Source: Micavibrio_A sp041655955 (GTDB taxonomy: Bacteria > Pseudomonadota > Alphaproteobacteria > Micavibrionales > Micavibrionaceae). Taken from it: a DNA stretch of 64,000 nt. Under the pieces are notes generated by a model. That model was not told the origin of the DNA and made no database searches. It worked only from the letters and a program-made list of their open reading frames with translations. Both the position numbers and the translations under genes were made by a program. Below, piece by piece: positions 16,801-25,958 of the stretch. Every line of letters begins with the position of its first letter. Positions within the stretch are counted from its first letter, which is position 1. The stretch is from assembly GCA_041655955.1 (NCBI GenBank), contig JBBAEN010000001.1, positions 62,001 through 126,000 on the forward strand, read 5' to 3'.

Positions 16801-18102
16801 CTATGCCGCCAGCAAGACGGCCATCACGCCCGCGACATTCTTGATATAGTCGTCATAGGTGAAAATGCTCTCAAGCTCTTCCACCGCGATTTTTCCGACA
16901 ATGTCGGCGTCTTCCTTAAGGAAATCAAGCAGGGCTTTCTTGCCGTGCGATTCCCAGACCTTCATCGCGTTGCGCTGGACGATGCGGTAGGCGTCCTCGC
17001 GGGAAATGCCGTTTTGCGTCAGGGCCAGAAGCGTTTTCTGGCTGAAGACAAGCCCGCCCGTTTTTTCAAGATTGTCTTTCATCGTTTCGGGATAGACGAG
17101 CAGCTTGTCTATGACGCCGGCCAGCCGCGCAAGCGCGAAGTCCAGCGCGATGCAGGCATCCGGCGCCATAATCCTTTCGACGGAGGAATGAGAGATGTCG
17201 CGCTCGTGCCACAGCGCCACGTTTTCCATCGCCGGAATGACGGCGGCGCGGACGACGCGGGCAAGGCCCGTGAGATTTTCGGTAAGGATGGGGTTTCTCT
17301 TATGCGGCATGGCGCTTGACCCTTTTTGCCCCGGCGAGAAATATTCCTCGGCCTCGCGCACTTCGGTTCTTTGCAGGTGGCGGATTTCGATGGCGAGGTT
17401 TTCGATCGATCCTGCAATGACGCCGAGCGTTGCAAAAAACATGGCGTGCCGGTCGCGCGGAATGACTTGCGTCGATATGTCCTCGGATCGCAGGCCGAGC
17501 TTGTCCGCGACATATTTCTGCACACCCGGCGATACGGTCGCAAAGGTTCCGACCGCGCCGGAAATGGAGCAAACGGCGATCTCTTCACGCGCGCGGACAA
17601 GGCGTTCTCTCGCGCGTTTAAAGGCCGCATAATGGCCTGCGAGTTTGAATCCGAACGTCGTCGGCTCCGCATGGATGCCGTGGCTGCGCCCGATGCAAAG
17701 CGTATCCTGATGCTCCAGCGCGCGTTTTTTAAGGGCCTCCAGAACATCGTCGAGATCCTTTAAAAGAATATCCGCCGCCTGTGTCAGCTGGACTGAAAAG
17801 GCTGTGTCGATAACATCGGACGACGTCATGCCCTGATGCACGAAACGCGCCTCTTCTCCGACAAATTCTCCAACAGAGGTCAGGAAGGCGATGACGTCAT
17901 GTTTCACCTCGCGTTCGATTTCGTCGATACGGGCAATGTCGAAATTCCCTTTCTCGCGCAAGGCTTTCGGCACGCCGGGCGGGACGATGCCGTCCTCGGC
18001 CATTTTTTCGGCTGCAAGCGTTTCGATTTCCAGCCAAATCCTGAACCTGTTTTCAGGCTCGAAAATAGCGGCTATTTGGGGGCGGGTATAACGTGGGATC
18101 AT
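16801..18102 (-). CDS. purB: Adenylosuccinate lyase
   Basis: This homotetrameric enzyme splits SAICAR and adenylosuccinate, releasing fumarate, in purine synthesis. At 433 residues it is of the shorter bacterial type. The fumarase/aspartase signature SSAMPHKRNP is near residue 262, and the catalytic region TSSDVIDTA is near 92. The start ATG overlaps the radC stop in an ATGA, so translation is probably coupled. It is the last gene of the map-radC-purB chain and is followed by a terminator. Confidence 0.97.
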   Translation of the reverse strand: MIPRYTRPQIAAIFEPENRFRIWLEIETLAAEKMAEDGIVPPGVPKALREKGNFDIARIDEIEREVKHDVIAFLTSVGEFVGEEARFVHQGMTSSDVIDTAFSVQLTQAADILLKDLDDVLEALKKRALEHQDTLCIGRSHGIHAEPTTFGFKLAGHYAAFKRARERLVRAREEIAVCSISGAVGTFATVSPGVQKYVADKLGLRSEDISTQVIPRDRHAMFFATLGVIAGSIENLAIEIRHLQRTEVREAEEYFSPGQKGSSAMPHKRNPILTENLTGLARVVRAAVIPAMENVALWHERDISHSSVERIMAPDACIALDFALARLAGVIDKLLVYPETMKDNLEKTGGLVFSQKTLLALTQNGISREDAYRIVQRNAMKVWESHGKKALLDFLKEDADIVGKIAVEELESIFTYDDYIKNVAGVMAVLLAA

Positions 18103-18800
18103 TCTATCAGTCCTAATGATTTAAAGCTGGTGATGCTGTTTCTGGATACGATCAGGTGATCGTGGATAATAATGGAAAAAGGCGCGGCGGCGGCCACGAC
18201 TAGCTTCGTCATCTCTATGTCGGCTTGCGATGGGGTGGAATCGCCGCTCGGATGGTTATGGACGAGGATAAGGGCCGTCGCGCCCAATTCCAGCGCGCGT
18301 TTCATAATCTCGCGGGGGTAAGCGGGCGTATGATCGACCGTGCCGCTTTGCTGGACTTCATCGGCGATAAGCTCGTTCTTCTTGTTGAGGAAAAGAAGGC
18401 GGAAATGCTCGCGCTTTTCATGCGCCATGGAGGCTTGAAGATAATCAAGAAGCCTTTGCCATGAATTGAGGATAGGGCGGCCCATAATATCTTGTTTCAA
18501 AAGCCGCAAGCCCGCCGCCTGTATTGTTTTGATGGCAATGGCGGTATTTTCTGAAATGCCGCCGACGCCTCCAAGCTCTGCGCGGCTTGCATTCATGACG
18601 CCTGCAAGATTGCCGAAACGCGCGATCAGGATCTTCGCGATAGGCTTTACGTCGCGGCGGGGGATGGCCATGAATAGCAGGAGTTCCAGCAGCTCGTAAT
18701 CGGGGAGCGCGTCCGGCGCCGCGAGGAAACGCTCCCGCAGCCGGTCGCGGTGGCCGGAATAATGCGGTTTCTCTTCGGGTTTCTTGGCGGCTTCAGTCAT
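18099..18800 (-). CDS. radC: RadC family JAB/MPN-domain protein
   Basis: The 233-residue protein is of the RadC (UPF0758) family. It has N-terminal helix-hairpin-helix-like sequence (GGVGGISENTA near residue 82) and a C-terminal JAMM metal site HNHPSGDSTPSQAD near 182-195. Despite the name, a direct role in repair is not established for the family. I start at ATG 18800, which overlaps the map stop by 8 bp; an upstream ATG at 18845 would lie deep in map. It is sandwiched between map and purB with overlapping ends on both sides. Confidence 0.9.
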   Translation of the reverse strand: MTEAAKKPEEKPHYSGHRDRLRERFLAAPDALPDYELLELLLFMAIPRRDVKPIAKILIARFGNLAGVMNASRAELGGVGGISENTAIAIKTIQAAGLRLLKQDIMGRPILNSWQRLLDYLQASMAHEKREHFRLLFLNKKNELIADEVQQSGTVDHTPAYPREIMKRALELGATALILVHNHPSGDSTPSQADIEMTKLVVAAAAPFSIIIHDHLIVSRNSITSFKSLGLIE

Positions 18801-19602
18801 AGGGCGGTTTTGTATATCCTGCCGGAGAGAGGGTAAAGATCTCACACCCCGTTTCGGTCACGCCGATGGAATGCTCGAACTGGGCGGAAAGCGAACGGTC
18901 GCGCGTAACGGCCGTCCATCCGTCGGCTAGCACCTTTGTCGCATAATGGCCCGCATTGATCATCGGCTCGATGGTAAAGAACATGCCGGGCTGGAGAACC
19001 GGGCCTTCGCCGGGATGCCCGAAATGGAGAACGCTGGGGGATTCGTGAAAATTACGGCCCAGACCGTGGCCGCAAAAATCGCGTACCACTGAAAAACGGC
19101 TGGCTTCGGCGAGGCTCTGGATCGCGTGGCCGATATCGCCAAGCGTCGCGCCGGGTTTGACCGCCTCTATCCCGCGCATCATGCAGTCATAAGTGATATC
19201 GACAAGGCGCCGCGCCTTGACGGGGATTTTCTCGCCGACCAGATAGGTGCGGGACGTGTCGCCGAACCATCCATCCACGATAACGGTAACGTCGATATTG
19301 ACGATGTCGCCTTCGGCGAGTTTCTTATCCTTGGCCGGGATGCCGTGACACACGACATGGTTGATAGAGATACAGGAGGCATGTTTAAATCCCTTGTAAC
19401 CTATGGTTGCGGAAATGGCGCCCTTTTCCGTGATGAAATTTTCTATCATCTTGTCCAGATCGGCCGTGACCGCCCCCGGAATGACATGGGGGGTGACGAA
19501 ATCCAGCGTTTCCGCCGCCAGCCTGCCTGCGCGGCGCATCCCTTCAAAATCGGAGGCGGGGTGGATTTCTATGCCATCGGGGCTGAATGCGGCTTTAATC
19601 AT
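18793..19602 (-). CDS. map: Methionine aminopeptidase, type I
   Basis: This enzyme removes the initiator methionine from nascent proteins using two divalent metal ions. The 269 residues match the usual size. The creatinase-fold signatures are visible: NHVVCHGIP near residue 80, DIVNIDVT near 98, SRFSVVRDFCGHGLGRNFHE near 165-185, MFFTIEPM near 210 and a C-terminal SAQFEHSIGVT near 242. These carry the Asp, Asp, His, Glu and Glu ligands. It is the first gene of a tightly overlapping run with radC and purB and is divergent from the CinA-domain gene. Confidence 0.97.
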   Translation of the reverse strand: MIKAAFSPDGIEIHPASDFEGMRRAGRLAAETLDFVTPHVIPGAVTADLDKMIENFITEKGAISATIGYKGFKHASCISINHVVCHGIPAKDKKLAEGDIVNIDVTVIVDGWFGDTSRTYLVGEKIPVKARRLVDITYDCMMRGIEAVKPGATLGDIGHAIQSLAEASRFSVVRDFCGHGLGRNFHESPSVLHFGHPGEGPVLQPGMFFTIEPMINAGHYATKVLADGWTAVTRDRSLSAQFEHSIGVTETGCEIFTLSPAGYTKPPYD

Positions 19603-19692
19603 TGCTTATCTTCTTAAAAATCTTGTGACATGATGGACTATACCCTATATCCATAGATATTGGATTCTAACAGTTTTTTGTAACATAGTGCT

Positions 19693-20484
19693 ATGAACGT
19701 CCCAGGTCAAAAAGATACCTATAGTGTCGCCCTCGTTATTATCGGTAATGAAATATTATCCGGCCGTACGCAGGATGCGAATACGCCCTGGATCGCCGAA
19801 AAACTGACGGCTCTTGGGGTCATGGTGCATCAAGTGCGCATCGTCCCCGATATTGAAGACGATATCGTCACGGCCATTACCCAGCTTAGGGACAAGGTGG
19901 ATTACGTCTTTACAACGGGCGGCATCGGCCCGACCCATGACGATATTACGGCGCAATCCGTCGCAAAGGCTTTTAATACGCCGCTGGAATTGAATGACGA
20001 GGCTTATGGAATACTCGTCAGGCAGTATGGCAGCGAGGAAGACGTCACCCCCGCACGCCGGAAAATGGCGATGATTCCCAAAGGCGCCACGCTTTTGATC
20101 AATCCGGTCAGCGGCGCGCCGGGGTTCCAGATTGAAAATATTTTCGTCATGGCGGGCGTTCCGCGCATCATGCAGGCCATGTTCGACGACGTGAAAACGA
20201 AAATCCGCCATGGCCGCCGCGTCCTTTCCAATACGATTGCCTGCAATCTTGCCGAAGGGGACATTGCGGACGCGCTCGGCAAAATTCAGGACAGGTACCC
20301 CGCCGTTATCATCGGCAGCTACCCGCATTACCGCGGCGGCGTTCTGGGTCTGTCGCTGGTTCTGCGCTCGCCCGAAGACGCTTTGTTGAACAAGGCGACG
20401 GGCGAGGTCGTGGACATGATCCTGTCCCATGGCGGCGCGCCCAATGCCCTGTCTATCCAGTCATCCGGTAAATTGACGGTTTAG
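19693..20484 (+). CDS. CinA/MoCF-domain (molybdopterin-binding-like) protein
   Basis: The 263-residue protein has the MoCF-biosynthesis fold found at the N-terminus of CinA. GNEILSGRTQDANT is near residue 18, TTGGIGPTHDDIT near 74-86, and GAPGFQIENIFVMAGVP near 140-156. It lacks the C-terminal nicotinamide-nucleotide amidase domain of full CinA (about 420 residues), as do many alphaproteobacterial homologues. The family has been linked to ADP-ribose pyrophosphatase activity, which is not tested here. A 193-bp spacer separates it from the recombinase. Confidence 0.88.
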   Translation: MNVPGQKDTYSVALVIIGNEILSGRTQDANTPWIAEKLTALGVMVHQVRIVPDIEDDIVTAITQLRDKVDYVFTTGGIGPTHDDITAQSVAKAFNTPLELNDEAYGILVRQYGSEEDVTPARRKMAMIPKGATLLINPVSGAPGFQIENIFVMAGVPRIMQAMFDDVKTKIRHGRRVLSNTIACNLAEGDIADALGKIQDRYPAVIIGSYPHYRGGVLGLSLVLRSPEDALLNKATGEVVDMILSHGGAPNALSIQSSGKLTV

Positions 20485-20641
20485 CGAAAACCCATCATCC
20501 GGCTTTCGGCCCTTTCAAAAAAACGCACCTGCATGAAGCCCTTTATATATCGGCATTCCGTGTCCGGTGACGCTTTCTGTCGCGGCGGGATGGCTTTTAT
20601 TAGCAGTTTGTGGATAATTAACTCTTTGAAATTATTGCATC

Positions 20642-20669
20642 TTGATGTCAAGCGGTGTGGTAGCCACAC
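20642..20669. promoter_or_regulatory. Two adjacent palindromes upstream of the recombinase
   Basis: TTGATGTCAA (20642-20651) is a perfect dyad around TG. GTGTGG (20655-20660) and CCACAC (20664-20669) form a second inverted repeat around TAG. Both end within 10 bp of the recombinase ATG. They could be autoregulatory or recombination (res-type) sub-sites. Confidence 0.45.
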
Positions 20670-20677
20670 TCACAACC

Positions 20678-21373
20678 ATGAAGATAGGTTATGCTCGAGT
20701 TTCGACCGACGAACAGAATCTCGCTCTTCAGCTTGAAGCCCTCCGCGCCGAAGGTTGCGATCTGATTTATGAGGATAAGGCCTCGGGAGCCTCCTCCGAT
20801 CGCAAGGGACTCGCGAATGCTCTGAAACATTGTTCGGGCGGTGATGTTCTTGTGGTATGGAAGCTTGATCGGCTTGGCCGCTCCCTTATCGATCTGGTTT
20901 CCCTTGTCGAAATGCTTCAGGCCCGTGGCGCGGGGCTTAAAATTCTCACAGGGCAGGGCACGCAAATCGACACAACCAAGCCGGATGGCCGCATGATCTT
21001 CAGCATGCTCGCCGCGATGGCGCAATTCGAGCGCGAACTCATCGGCGAGCGGACAAGGGCGGGGATTGCCGCGGCAAAGAGGCGCGGCGTGCGGATTGGC
21101 CGCCCTCCCGCTCTTTCGGCGGTGCAGGTCGAAAGCGCGCGAAAGATGGTTGATGACGGCAAGCTGCGTTGCGACGTAGCCAAGAGGTTCGGCGTTTCCG
21201 TCCTGACATTGCGGCGGGCGCTTATGGCTCAAGGCGAGGGATATGGCGCTTTTCAGGCTGTCAGATTCAATGATTGCGCGGCGAACAAGATCGCAGGGAA
21301 CAGGGGTGTGGTGGAGCAGAAAAATACCAATTCAATACAGATGCTTAGGGGGTGTATTGAAGTAGAAAAATGA
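20678..21373 (+). CDS. Serine recombinase (resolvase/invertase family)
   Basis: This 231-residue site-specific recombinase has the catalytic serine S9 in YARVSTDEQN, followed by the DRLGRS motif near 68 and ERELIGERT near 121. After the E-helix comes GRPPAL and a C-terminal helix-turn-helix (CDVAKRFGVSVLTLRRAL, about residues 167-184). The start is ATG 20678, where the family sequence begins. Typical Tn3-type resolvases end near residue 190. This one runs about 45 residues further (AVRFNDCAANKIAGNRG and beyond), which looks like read-through into host or degenerate sequence. Its stop is 3 bp from the CCA end of tRNA-Leu. No transposase or partner genes accompany it. Confidence 0.9.
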   Translation: MKIGYARVSTDEQNLALQLEALRAEGCDLIYEDKASGASSDRKGLANALKHCSGGDVLVVWKLDRLGRSLIDLVSLVEMLQARGAGLKILTGQGTQIDTTKPDGRMIFSMLAAMAQFERELIGERTRAGIAAAKRRGVRIGRPPALSAVQVESARKMVDDGKLRCDVAKRFGVSVLTLRRALMAQGEGYGAFQAVRFNDCAANKIAGNRGVVEQKNTNSIQMLRGCIEVEK

Positions 21374-21375
21374 AG

Positions 21376-21462
21376 TGGTGCGGGCAGGGGGAATCGAACC
21401 CCCACGGGATTGCTCCCTCAGGATTTTAAGTCCTGTGCGTCTACCTGTTCCGCCATGCCCGC
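21376..21462 (-). tRNA. tRNA-Leu (anticodon UAA)
   Basis: The 87-nt cloverleaf has acceptor arms GCGGGCA/TGCCCGC, a long variable arm typical of leucine tRNAs, a T-loop GGTTCGATTCC, and an anticodon stem CAGGA/TCCTG around CTTAAAA, giving UAA. The 3' CCA is encoded. A serine recombinase gene abuts its 3' end. Confidence 0.95.
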
Positions 21463-21549
21463 GGTAAAAGGGGTAACGGGCGCAAGATAATCATATTCGC
21501 CCCGTCAAGACAAGTTGCCGTTCGCGCTTATCTGCCCTAAATTCCTGAT

Positions 21550-23418
21550 ATGAGTGAAAATTCCCCCATGACCGCGCTGGAACGCGGCGCGGAGCTTATC
21601 AGGGGCTACGCGCGCAATCTCCCCGAAAAACCGGGGGTTTACCGCATGATCGATGCGAAGGGGGGGGTGCTGTATGTGGGCAAGGCCCGCGCGCTTAAAA
21701 AACGGGTGGTGACATATTCCCACATTATGAAGCTGCCCAACCGGTTGAAGCGGATGGTGTCCGAAACCGTTTCGATGGAATTCATCACGACCAATTCCGA
21801 AGTCGAGGCGCTTCTTCTCGAATCCAACCTCATTAAAAAATTAAAGCCGCGCTTTAACATCCTGCTCCGCGACGATAAATCCTATCCCTATATCTTGCTT
21901 ACCGGGGGGCATGATTTCCCGCAAGTCAAAAAACATCGCGGGGCGCGTGGGCTTGAGGGCGAATATTTCGGCCCCTTTGCGGGCGTCGGCGCGGTCAACC
22001 ATTCCATCGATCTGTTGCAACGGATTTTTAGGCTCAGGAACTGTACGGACTCCTACTTCGCGGCGCGGACGCGGCCCTGTCTTCAATATCATATCAAGCG
22101 CTGCACCGCGCCCTGCGTCGGCCGGATATCAAAAGAAGATTATGCGAAAAACGTGGCGCAGGCCCGTGCCTTTTTATCCGGTGAAAATAAGAGCTTGCAG
22201 GAAGATTTTCGTGCAAGAATGGAAGAAGCGAGTGCGGCGATGGAATATGAGCTCGCCGCCGAATATCGCGACAAAATCAAAAGCCTCGCCAGCGTCCAGG
22301 CGCATCAGGACATCAATATCGAAGGGATGAAGGATGCGGATGTCATCGCCCTTGAACAGCGCGAGGGCAGGAGCTGCATCCAGGTTTTCTTCTTCCGCGG
22401 CGGCCAGAATTTCGGGAACCGCGCCTATTTCCCGCGGCACGAAGCGGATGTGGCGCGGGCCACGATCATGGCCAATTTCATGGCCCAGTTTTATGAAGGC
22501 AAACCCGTCCCGCCGGAAATTATGGTCAACGTCATTCCTGCCGAGCGCGAGCTGCTCGAACGGGCGTTGATGGAGCGGGAAAAATCAGGGCGTAAAATCA
22601 CGATTGCCTTGCCACAGCGGGGCCAGCGAAAACGGCTTCTCGATTTCGTCCAGCGCAACGCTTCTGAAGCGCTGGCGAGGAATTTGCTCGAACGCAAAGG
22701 CGAGGCGGAATTGCTGGAAGGGGTTGCCAAGCTCTTCGCCATGGCGGCCCCGCCGGAGCGGATCGAGATTTACGACAACTCCCATATTTCCGGCACGAAT
22801 ATGGTCGGCGGGATGGTGGTCGCGGGGCCGGACGGCTTGCGCAAAGGGGCCTACCGGAAATTCAATATTAAGACGGCGAAGGCCGCCGATGATTACGGCA
22901 TGATGCGCGAGGTGATGGCGCGGCGTTTCGGGCGGGCCTTGAAGGAGGATGTGGAGCGCGGCGGTGAGGACTGGCCGGATCTGCTGTTGATCGATGGCGG
23001 CCTTGGTCAGTTCAACGCCGTGCGCGAGATCTTGCAGGAAATGGGCGTGTGGGAGGATTTGACCGTCGTTTCCATCGCCAAGGGGCCGGATCGCAATGCG
23101 GGGCGGGAGCAGTTTTTTATGGAAGATCGGGCGCCGTTCCAGCTACCCATCAACGATCCCGTCCTGCATTATCTTCAGCGCCTGCGCGACGAGGCGCACC
23201 GTTTTGCCATCGGCGCGCACCGGACGCGGCGCAAAATGGAAATCGGCCAGAACCCCCTGAACGAGATAGCGGGGATCGGGCCGGCCCGTAAAAAAGCGCT
23301 GCTCCATTATTTCGGTTCGGCAAAGGCGGTGAGGGCTGCGGGGGTCGAGGATCTTTTAAAGGTCGATGGTATTTCCTGCGCGCAGGCGGAAAAAATATTC
23401 GCTTTTTTCAATGAGTAA
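21550..23418 (+). CDS. uvrC: Excinuclease ABC subunit C
   Basis: UvrC makes the two incisions flanking a lesion after UvrB loading. The 622 residues show the N-terminal GIY-YIG nuclease (PGVYRM near 28, VLYVGKARALKKR near 38-52), a UVR motif (EYRDKIKSLASVQ near 236), the RNase H-like nuclease domain (YDNSHISGTNMVGGMVV near 405, LLIDGGLGQF near 480), and a C-terminal helix-hairpin-helix (IAGIGPARKKALL near 573). The conserved catalytic Tyr, Arg and Asp positions appear present. It is transcribed alone, with a hairpin in the downstream spacer. Confidence 0.97.
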   Translation: MSENSPMTALERGAELIRGYARNLPEKPGVYRMIDAKGGVLYVGKARALKKRVVTYSHIMKLPNRLKRMVSETVSMEFITTNSEVEALLLESNLIKKLKPRFNILLRDDKSYPYILLTGGHDFPQVKKHRGARGLEGEYFGPFAGVGAVNHSIDLLQRIFRLRNCTDSYFAARTRPCLQYHIKRCTAPCVGRISKEDYAKNVAQARAFLSGENKSLQEDFRARMEEASAAMEYELAAEYRDKIKSLASVQAHQDINIEGMKDADVIALEQREGRSCIQVFFFRGGQNFGNRAYFPRHEADVARATIMANFMAQFYEGKPVPPEIMVNVIPAERELLERALMEREKSGRKITIALPQRGQRKRLLDFVQRNASEALARNLLERKGEAELLEGVAKLFAMAAPPERIEIYDNSHISGTNMVGGMVVAGPDGLRKGAYRKFNIKTAKAADDYGMMREVMARRFGRALKEDVERGGEDWPDLLLIDGGLGQFNAVREILQEMGVWEDLTVVSIAKGPDRNAGREQFFMEDRAPFQLPINDPVLHYLQRLRDEAHRFAIGAHRTRRKMEIGQNPLNEIAGIGPARKKALLHYFGSAKAVRAAGVEDLLKVDGISCAQAEKIFAFFNE

Positions 23419-23577
23419 AAGGCCGGTTTGAAAGCGCGGACAAAGGCCCCCGCCCTTGCCTGCGGAGCTTATGCCGCCGCTCCGATTTTATGCACAGGTG
23501 TATGTCGATATTATTCATTGTTTTCAGTGGTTTGAAAAATAGTTGTTCATAAGTTCTTTAGCGGGTTGCAGGGGTAA

Positions 23578-23601
23578 AAAACGCATGTTAGCGTTTTGAC
23601 A
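23578..23601 (+). terminator. Hairpin in the uvrC-bactofilin spacer
   Basis: AAAACGC (23578-23584) pairs with GCGTTTT (23591-23597) around a 6-base loop. The T tract is short, so it is a moderate terminator candidate, 160 bp after uvrC. Confidence 0.5.
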
Positions 23602-23672
23602 TCAATCACTGCCGGACGGTTTTGCGGAGCTCGCTGTTTCGATAGGGGCTTTCGGAAGGCGGAGCGGTTTGC

Positions 23673-24617
23673 ATGAGCAAATTTGAAGGGGAGCGGAGCA
23701 TCATGTTTCACAGGACGAATGCAGGTTCAAACAGCGGCGATCGGGAACAGAATGAGCCGTACCAAGCTGAAGATCAGCCGCAGCCGGAACAGCGCTCCTT
23801 TCATTATCAGGGGAAGGTGATTGAGCAAAGCGCCGTCGAGCGTTACGCGCGCGGTGAGCCGGAGCAATTTGCGGCCATGGTTCCGCCTGCGAACCAAAGC
23901 CAGCCATTGACCCAAAACCAGTTTTATGTTTATGAATCCACTATACAAGCACCAGAAGAAGAAAAGGACACTCCTATCATGACCCCAGCTGACAACGACA
24001 TCAAATCCGAGTCCAAGAACGAACAGGGCGCACCGGCCTCCCGCATCGACATTCCGGGCGGCGTGTTCTCCCGTCCGGGTCAGCAGGCTCAGGTTCCGGG
24101 CCGCGTTCCGGGCGCCTATCCCGGCGCTTATCCGGGCGCGACGAGCTTTGGCCAGCCTTCCGCCGCGATGGCGAACGATCCCGCAGCGGGGCGCAAGCTC
24201 TATATCGGTCAGGGCATTACGCTTTCCGGTGAAATCGAGGCTTGCGATCATCTGGTCGTTGAAGGAACGGTTGAGGCCGCTTTGAAAGGCGCGAGCGTTC
24301 TCGAAATCGCCGAAGCCGGCGCCTATTTCGGCACGGTCGATATTGACGAAGCGACAATCGCGGGCCGTTTTGAAGGCGACCTGACGGTGCGTGGCCGCCT
24401 GACGGTCAAGACGACCGGCTCCATCACGGGCTCTATTACCTATAAGGAGCTGGCAATCGAGGCCGGCGCGACGCTTGACGGTAAGCTTTCCCCGCTGGAT
24501 GCAAAGGCAGGCGGCGCGCGCCGCCCCGAAGCTTCCAACAAATCCTCTTCGGGCCGTAAGCCTACCGATTTCGGCGCGGAGCTTCCCTTTGAAGGCAAGG
24601 CCGTCGCCGCCGAATAA
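23673..24617 (+). CDS. Bactofilin (polymer-forming cytoskeletal protein)
   Basis: Bactofilins form nucleotide-free filaments that localise envelope enzymes. The central beta-helical domain occupies about residues 175-275, with repeating hydrophobic turns (GITLSGEIEACDHLVVEG, then TIAGRFEGDLTVRGRL). The N-terminal 170 residues are disordered, rich in Gln, Pro and Glu, with a PGAYPGAYPGA tandem near 148. The C-terminal tail is Ser/Lys-rich. At 314 residues it is larger than most bactofilins (about 150-200) because of the N-terminal extension. The start could also be ATG 23703, which is preceded by GGGGAG. No peptidoglycan hydrolase gene is adjacent. A strong terminator follows. Confidence 0.88.
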   Translation: MSKFEGERSIMFHRTNAGSNSGDREQNEPYQAEDQPQPEQRSFHYQGKVIEQSAVERYARGEPEQFAAMVPPANQSQPLTQNQFYVYESTIQAPEEEKDTPIMTPADNDIKSESKNEQGAPASRIDIPGGVFSRPGQQAQVPGRVPGAYPGAYPGATSFGQPSAAMANDPAAGRKLYIGQGITLSGEIEACDHLVVEGTVEAALKGASVLEIAEAGAYFGTVDIDEATIAGRFEGDLTVRGRLTVKTTGSITGSITYKELAIEAGATLDGKLSPLDAKAGGARRPEASNKSSSGRKPTDFGAELPFEGKAVAAE

Positions 24618-24650
24618 GCGGTCACTTTCCTCAATTTCCTAGGCACTATA

Positions 24651-24679
24651 AAACCGGGCTGCGAAGCCCGGTTTTTTTT
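24651..24679 (+). terminator. Strong terminator after the bactofilin gene
   Basis: AAACCGGGCT (24651-24660) and AGCCCGGTTT (24665-24674) form a 10-bp stem with loop GCGA, followed by an uninterrupted T run. Confidence 0.93.
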
Positions 24680-24697
24680 ATTGCGCCCCGTCGCCGC

Positions 24698-25030
24698 TTA
24701 CTTGGATGGCTGCAAGGCCAGGAAAACGACAAAGATAAGGTTGATAAAGGGAATGAACATGATAAGCGCAAGAATATTCGACATGGCCGCATCGTTCAGC
24801 CGCCTGATAGTGACGGCAAGCCCCGGTATGAAAAGTGCGATGCCTATAATCGAGGCGATAGGGGGCGTGAAGATCGCCATGGAAAGATAAACGCATATCA
24901 ACGCGAACACAGAAAAAATAATAAACTCGGATTGATCCGCCTTGCCGGAGAAGGCTAAATATTTATCGCTCAAACATGATTTGATCGTCGGGACGAAGTC
25001 CTGTTTTATCTGGTCGAAATGAATGGTCAT
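24698..25030 (-). CDS. DUF805-like small membrane protein
   Basis: The 110-residue protein has three hydrophobic helices: about 38-56, 60-75 and 85-105. The pattern KYLAFSGKADQSEF followed by LAVTIRRLNDAAMSN matches the DUF805 family layout, in which a F-x-G-R-x-x-R-x-E-F-like segment precedes the membrane helices and an RRLHD-like motif follows the second. AAAGGAA lies about 8 bases upstream of the ATG. The biochemical function of the family is unknown. It stands alone between the bactofilin terminator and nth. Confidence 0.75.
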   Translation of the reverse strand: MTIHFDQIKQDFVPTIKSCLSDKYLAFSGKADQSEFIIFSVFALICVYLSMAIFTPPIASIIGIALFIPGLAVTIRRLNDAAMSNILALIMFIPFINLIFVVFLALQPSK

Positions 25031-25198
25031 GATGATTTCCTTTCCGCAGAAACCGCGTGCGGGTGAGTGGAGGGACGCTGGGGCCGTGATTAAGGCATCG
25101 CCCCTAACTGCTTGATAGTAAGAAGCGATTCAGCCGGAGCGTCAAGCCTGCTTGATCCGCAGCGGCATAACCCGGTGGATTTTAACCCGGAAAAGAGC

Positions 25199-25837
25199 CT
25201 ATGGGGCGGGGGTTTGGGGCCTATAGGCGCATAAATCGGCGACGGGGCAGATATAGCATTTCGGCTTGCGGGCGACGCATATATAGCGGCCATGCAGGAT
25301 AAGCCAGTGATGGGCGTGCATCATAAATTCAGGCGGGATGGTTTTTTCCAGCTTCGCCTCGACCTTTTCCACGGTCGTGGCGGGGGCAAGGCCCGTGCGG
25401 TTCGATACGCGGAAAAGATGGGTATCGACCGCAATGGTCGGCTGGCCGAAGGCGATGTTCAAAACCACATTCGCGGTCTTTCTGCCGACGCCGGGGAGCT
25501 TGACGAGTTCGCCGCGGCTCTGCGGGACGGCCCCTCCATATTGTTCGATCAGTATTTGAGAAAGCAGGTAAACATTCTTTGCCTTTCCGTTGAAAAGGCC
25601 GATTGTTTTTATATGCTCCTTGATGGTGTCTTCGCCGAGCGCGACCATTTTTTCCGGCGTGTCGGCGGCTTTGAAAAGAGCTTCCGTCGCCTTGTTCACG
25701 CCCTTGTCGGTGGCCTGCGCGGACAGGACGACGGCGACCAGAAGGGTATAGGGGTTCGTCCAGTTCAGCTCCCCCTTGGGCTCCGGGTTTTCCGCCTGAA
25801 GGCGGCGGAAAAATTCTTTTACCTTTTCGCGTGTCAT
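25199..25837 (-). CDS. nth: Endonuclease III
   Basis: This bifunctional DNA glycosylase/AP lyase removes oxidised pyrimidines in base excision repair. The 212 residues include the helix-hairpin-helix LPGVGRKTANVV near 113-124 with the catalytic lysine, the catalytic aspartate in VDTHLFR near 138, and the C-terminal [4Fe-4S] cysteine pattern C-x6-C-x2-C-x5-C (CVARKPKCYICPVADLC near 187-203). The length is standard. It is divergent from the Ada-type gene. Confidence 0.97.
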   Translation of the reverse strand: MTREKVKEFFRRLQAENPEPKGELNWTNPYTLLVAVVLSAQATDKGVNKATEALFKAADTPEKMVALGEDTIKEHIKTIGLFNGKAKNVYLLSQILIEQYGGAVPQSRGELVKLPGVGRKTANVVLNIAFGQPTIAVDTHLFRVSNRTGLAPATTVEKVEAKLEKTIPPEFMMHAHHWLILHGRYICVARKPKCYICPVADLCAYRPQTPAP

Positions 25838-25958
25838 GGCTTCGTTTCTACACGCTCATCCGGCTTTGCGGAAGGGAAATGCATTTTTACGCCTGTTTTC
25901 ATGCCGGAATCCCAAGAAGCGGGTTGGTTTGAAGCCTGATTGGCCTAAGATAATCCGC

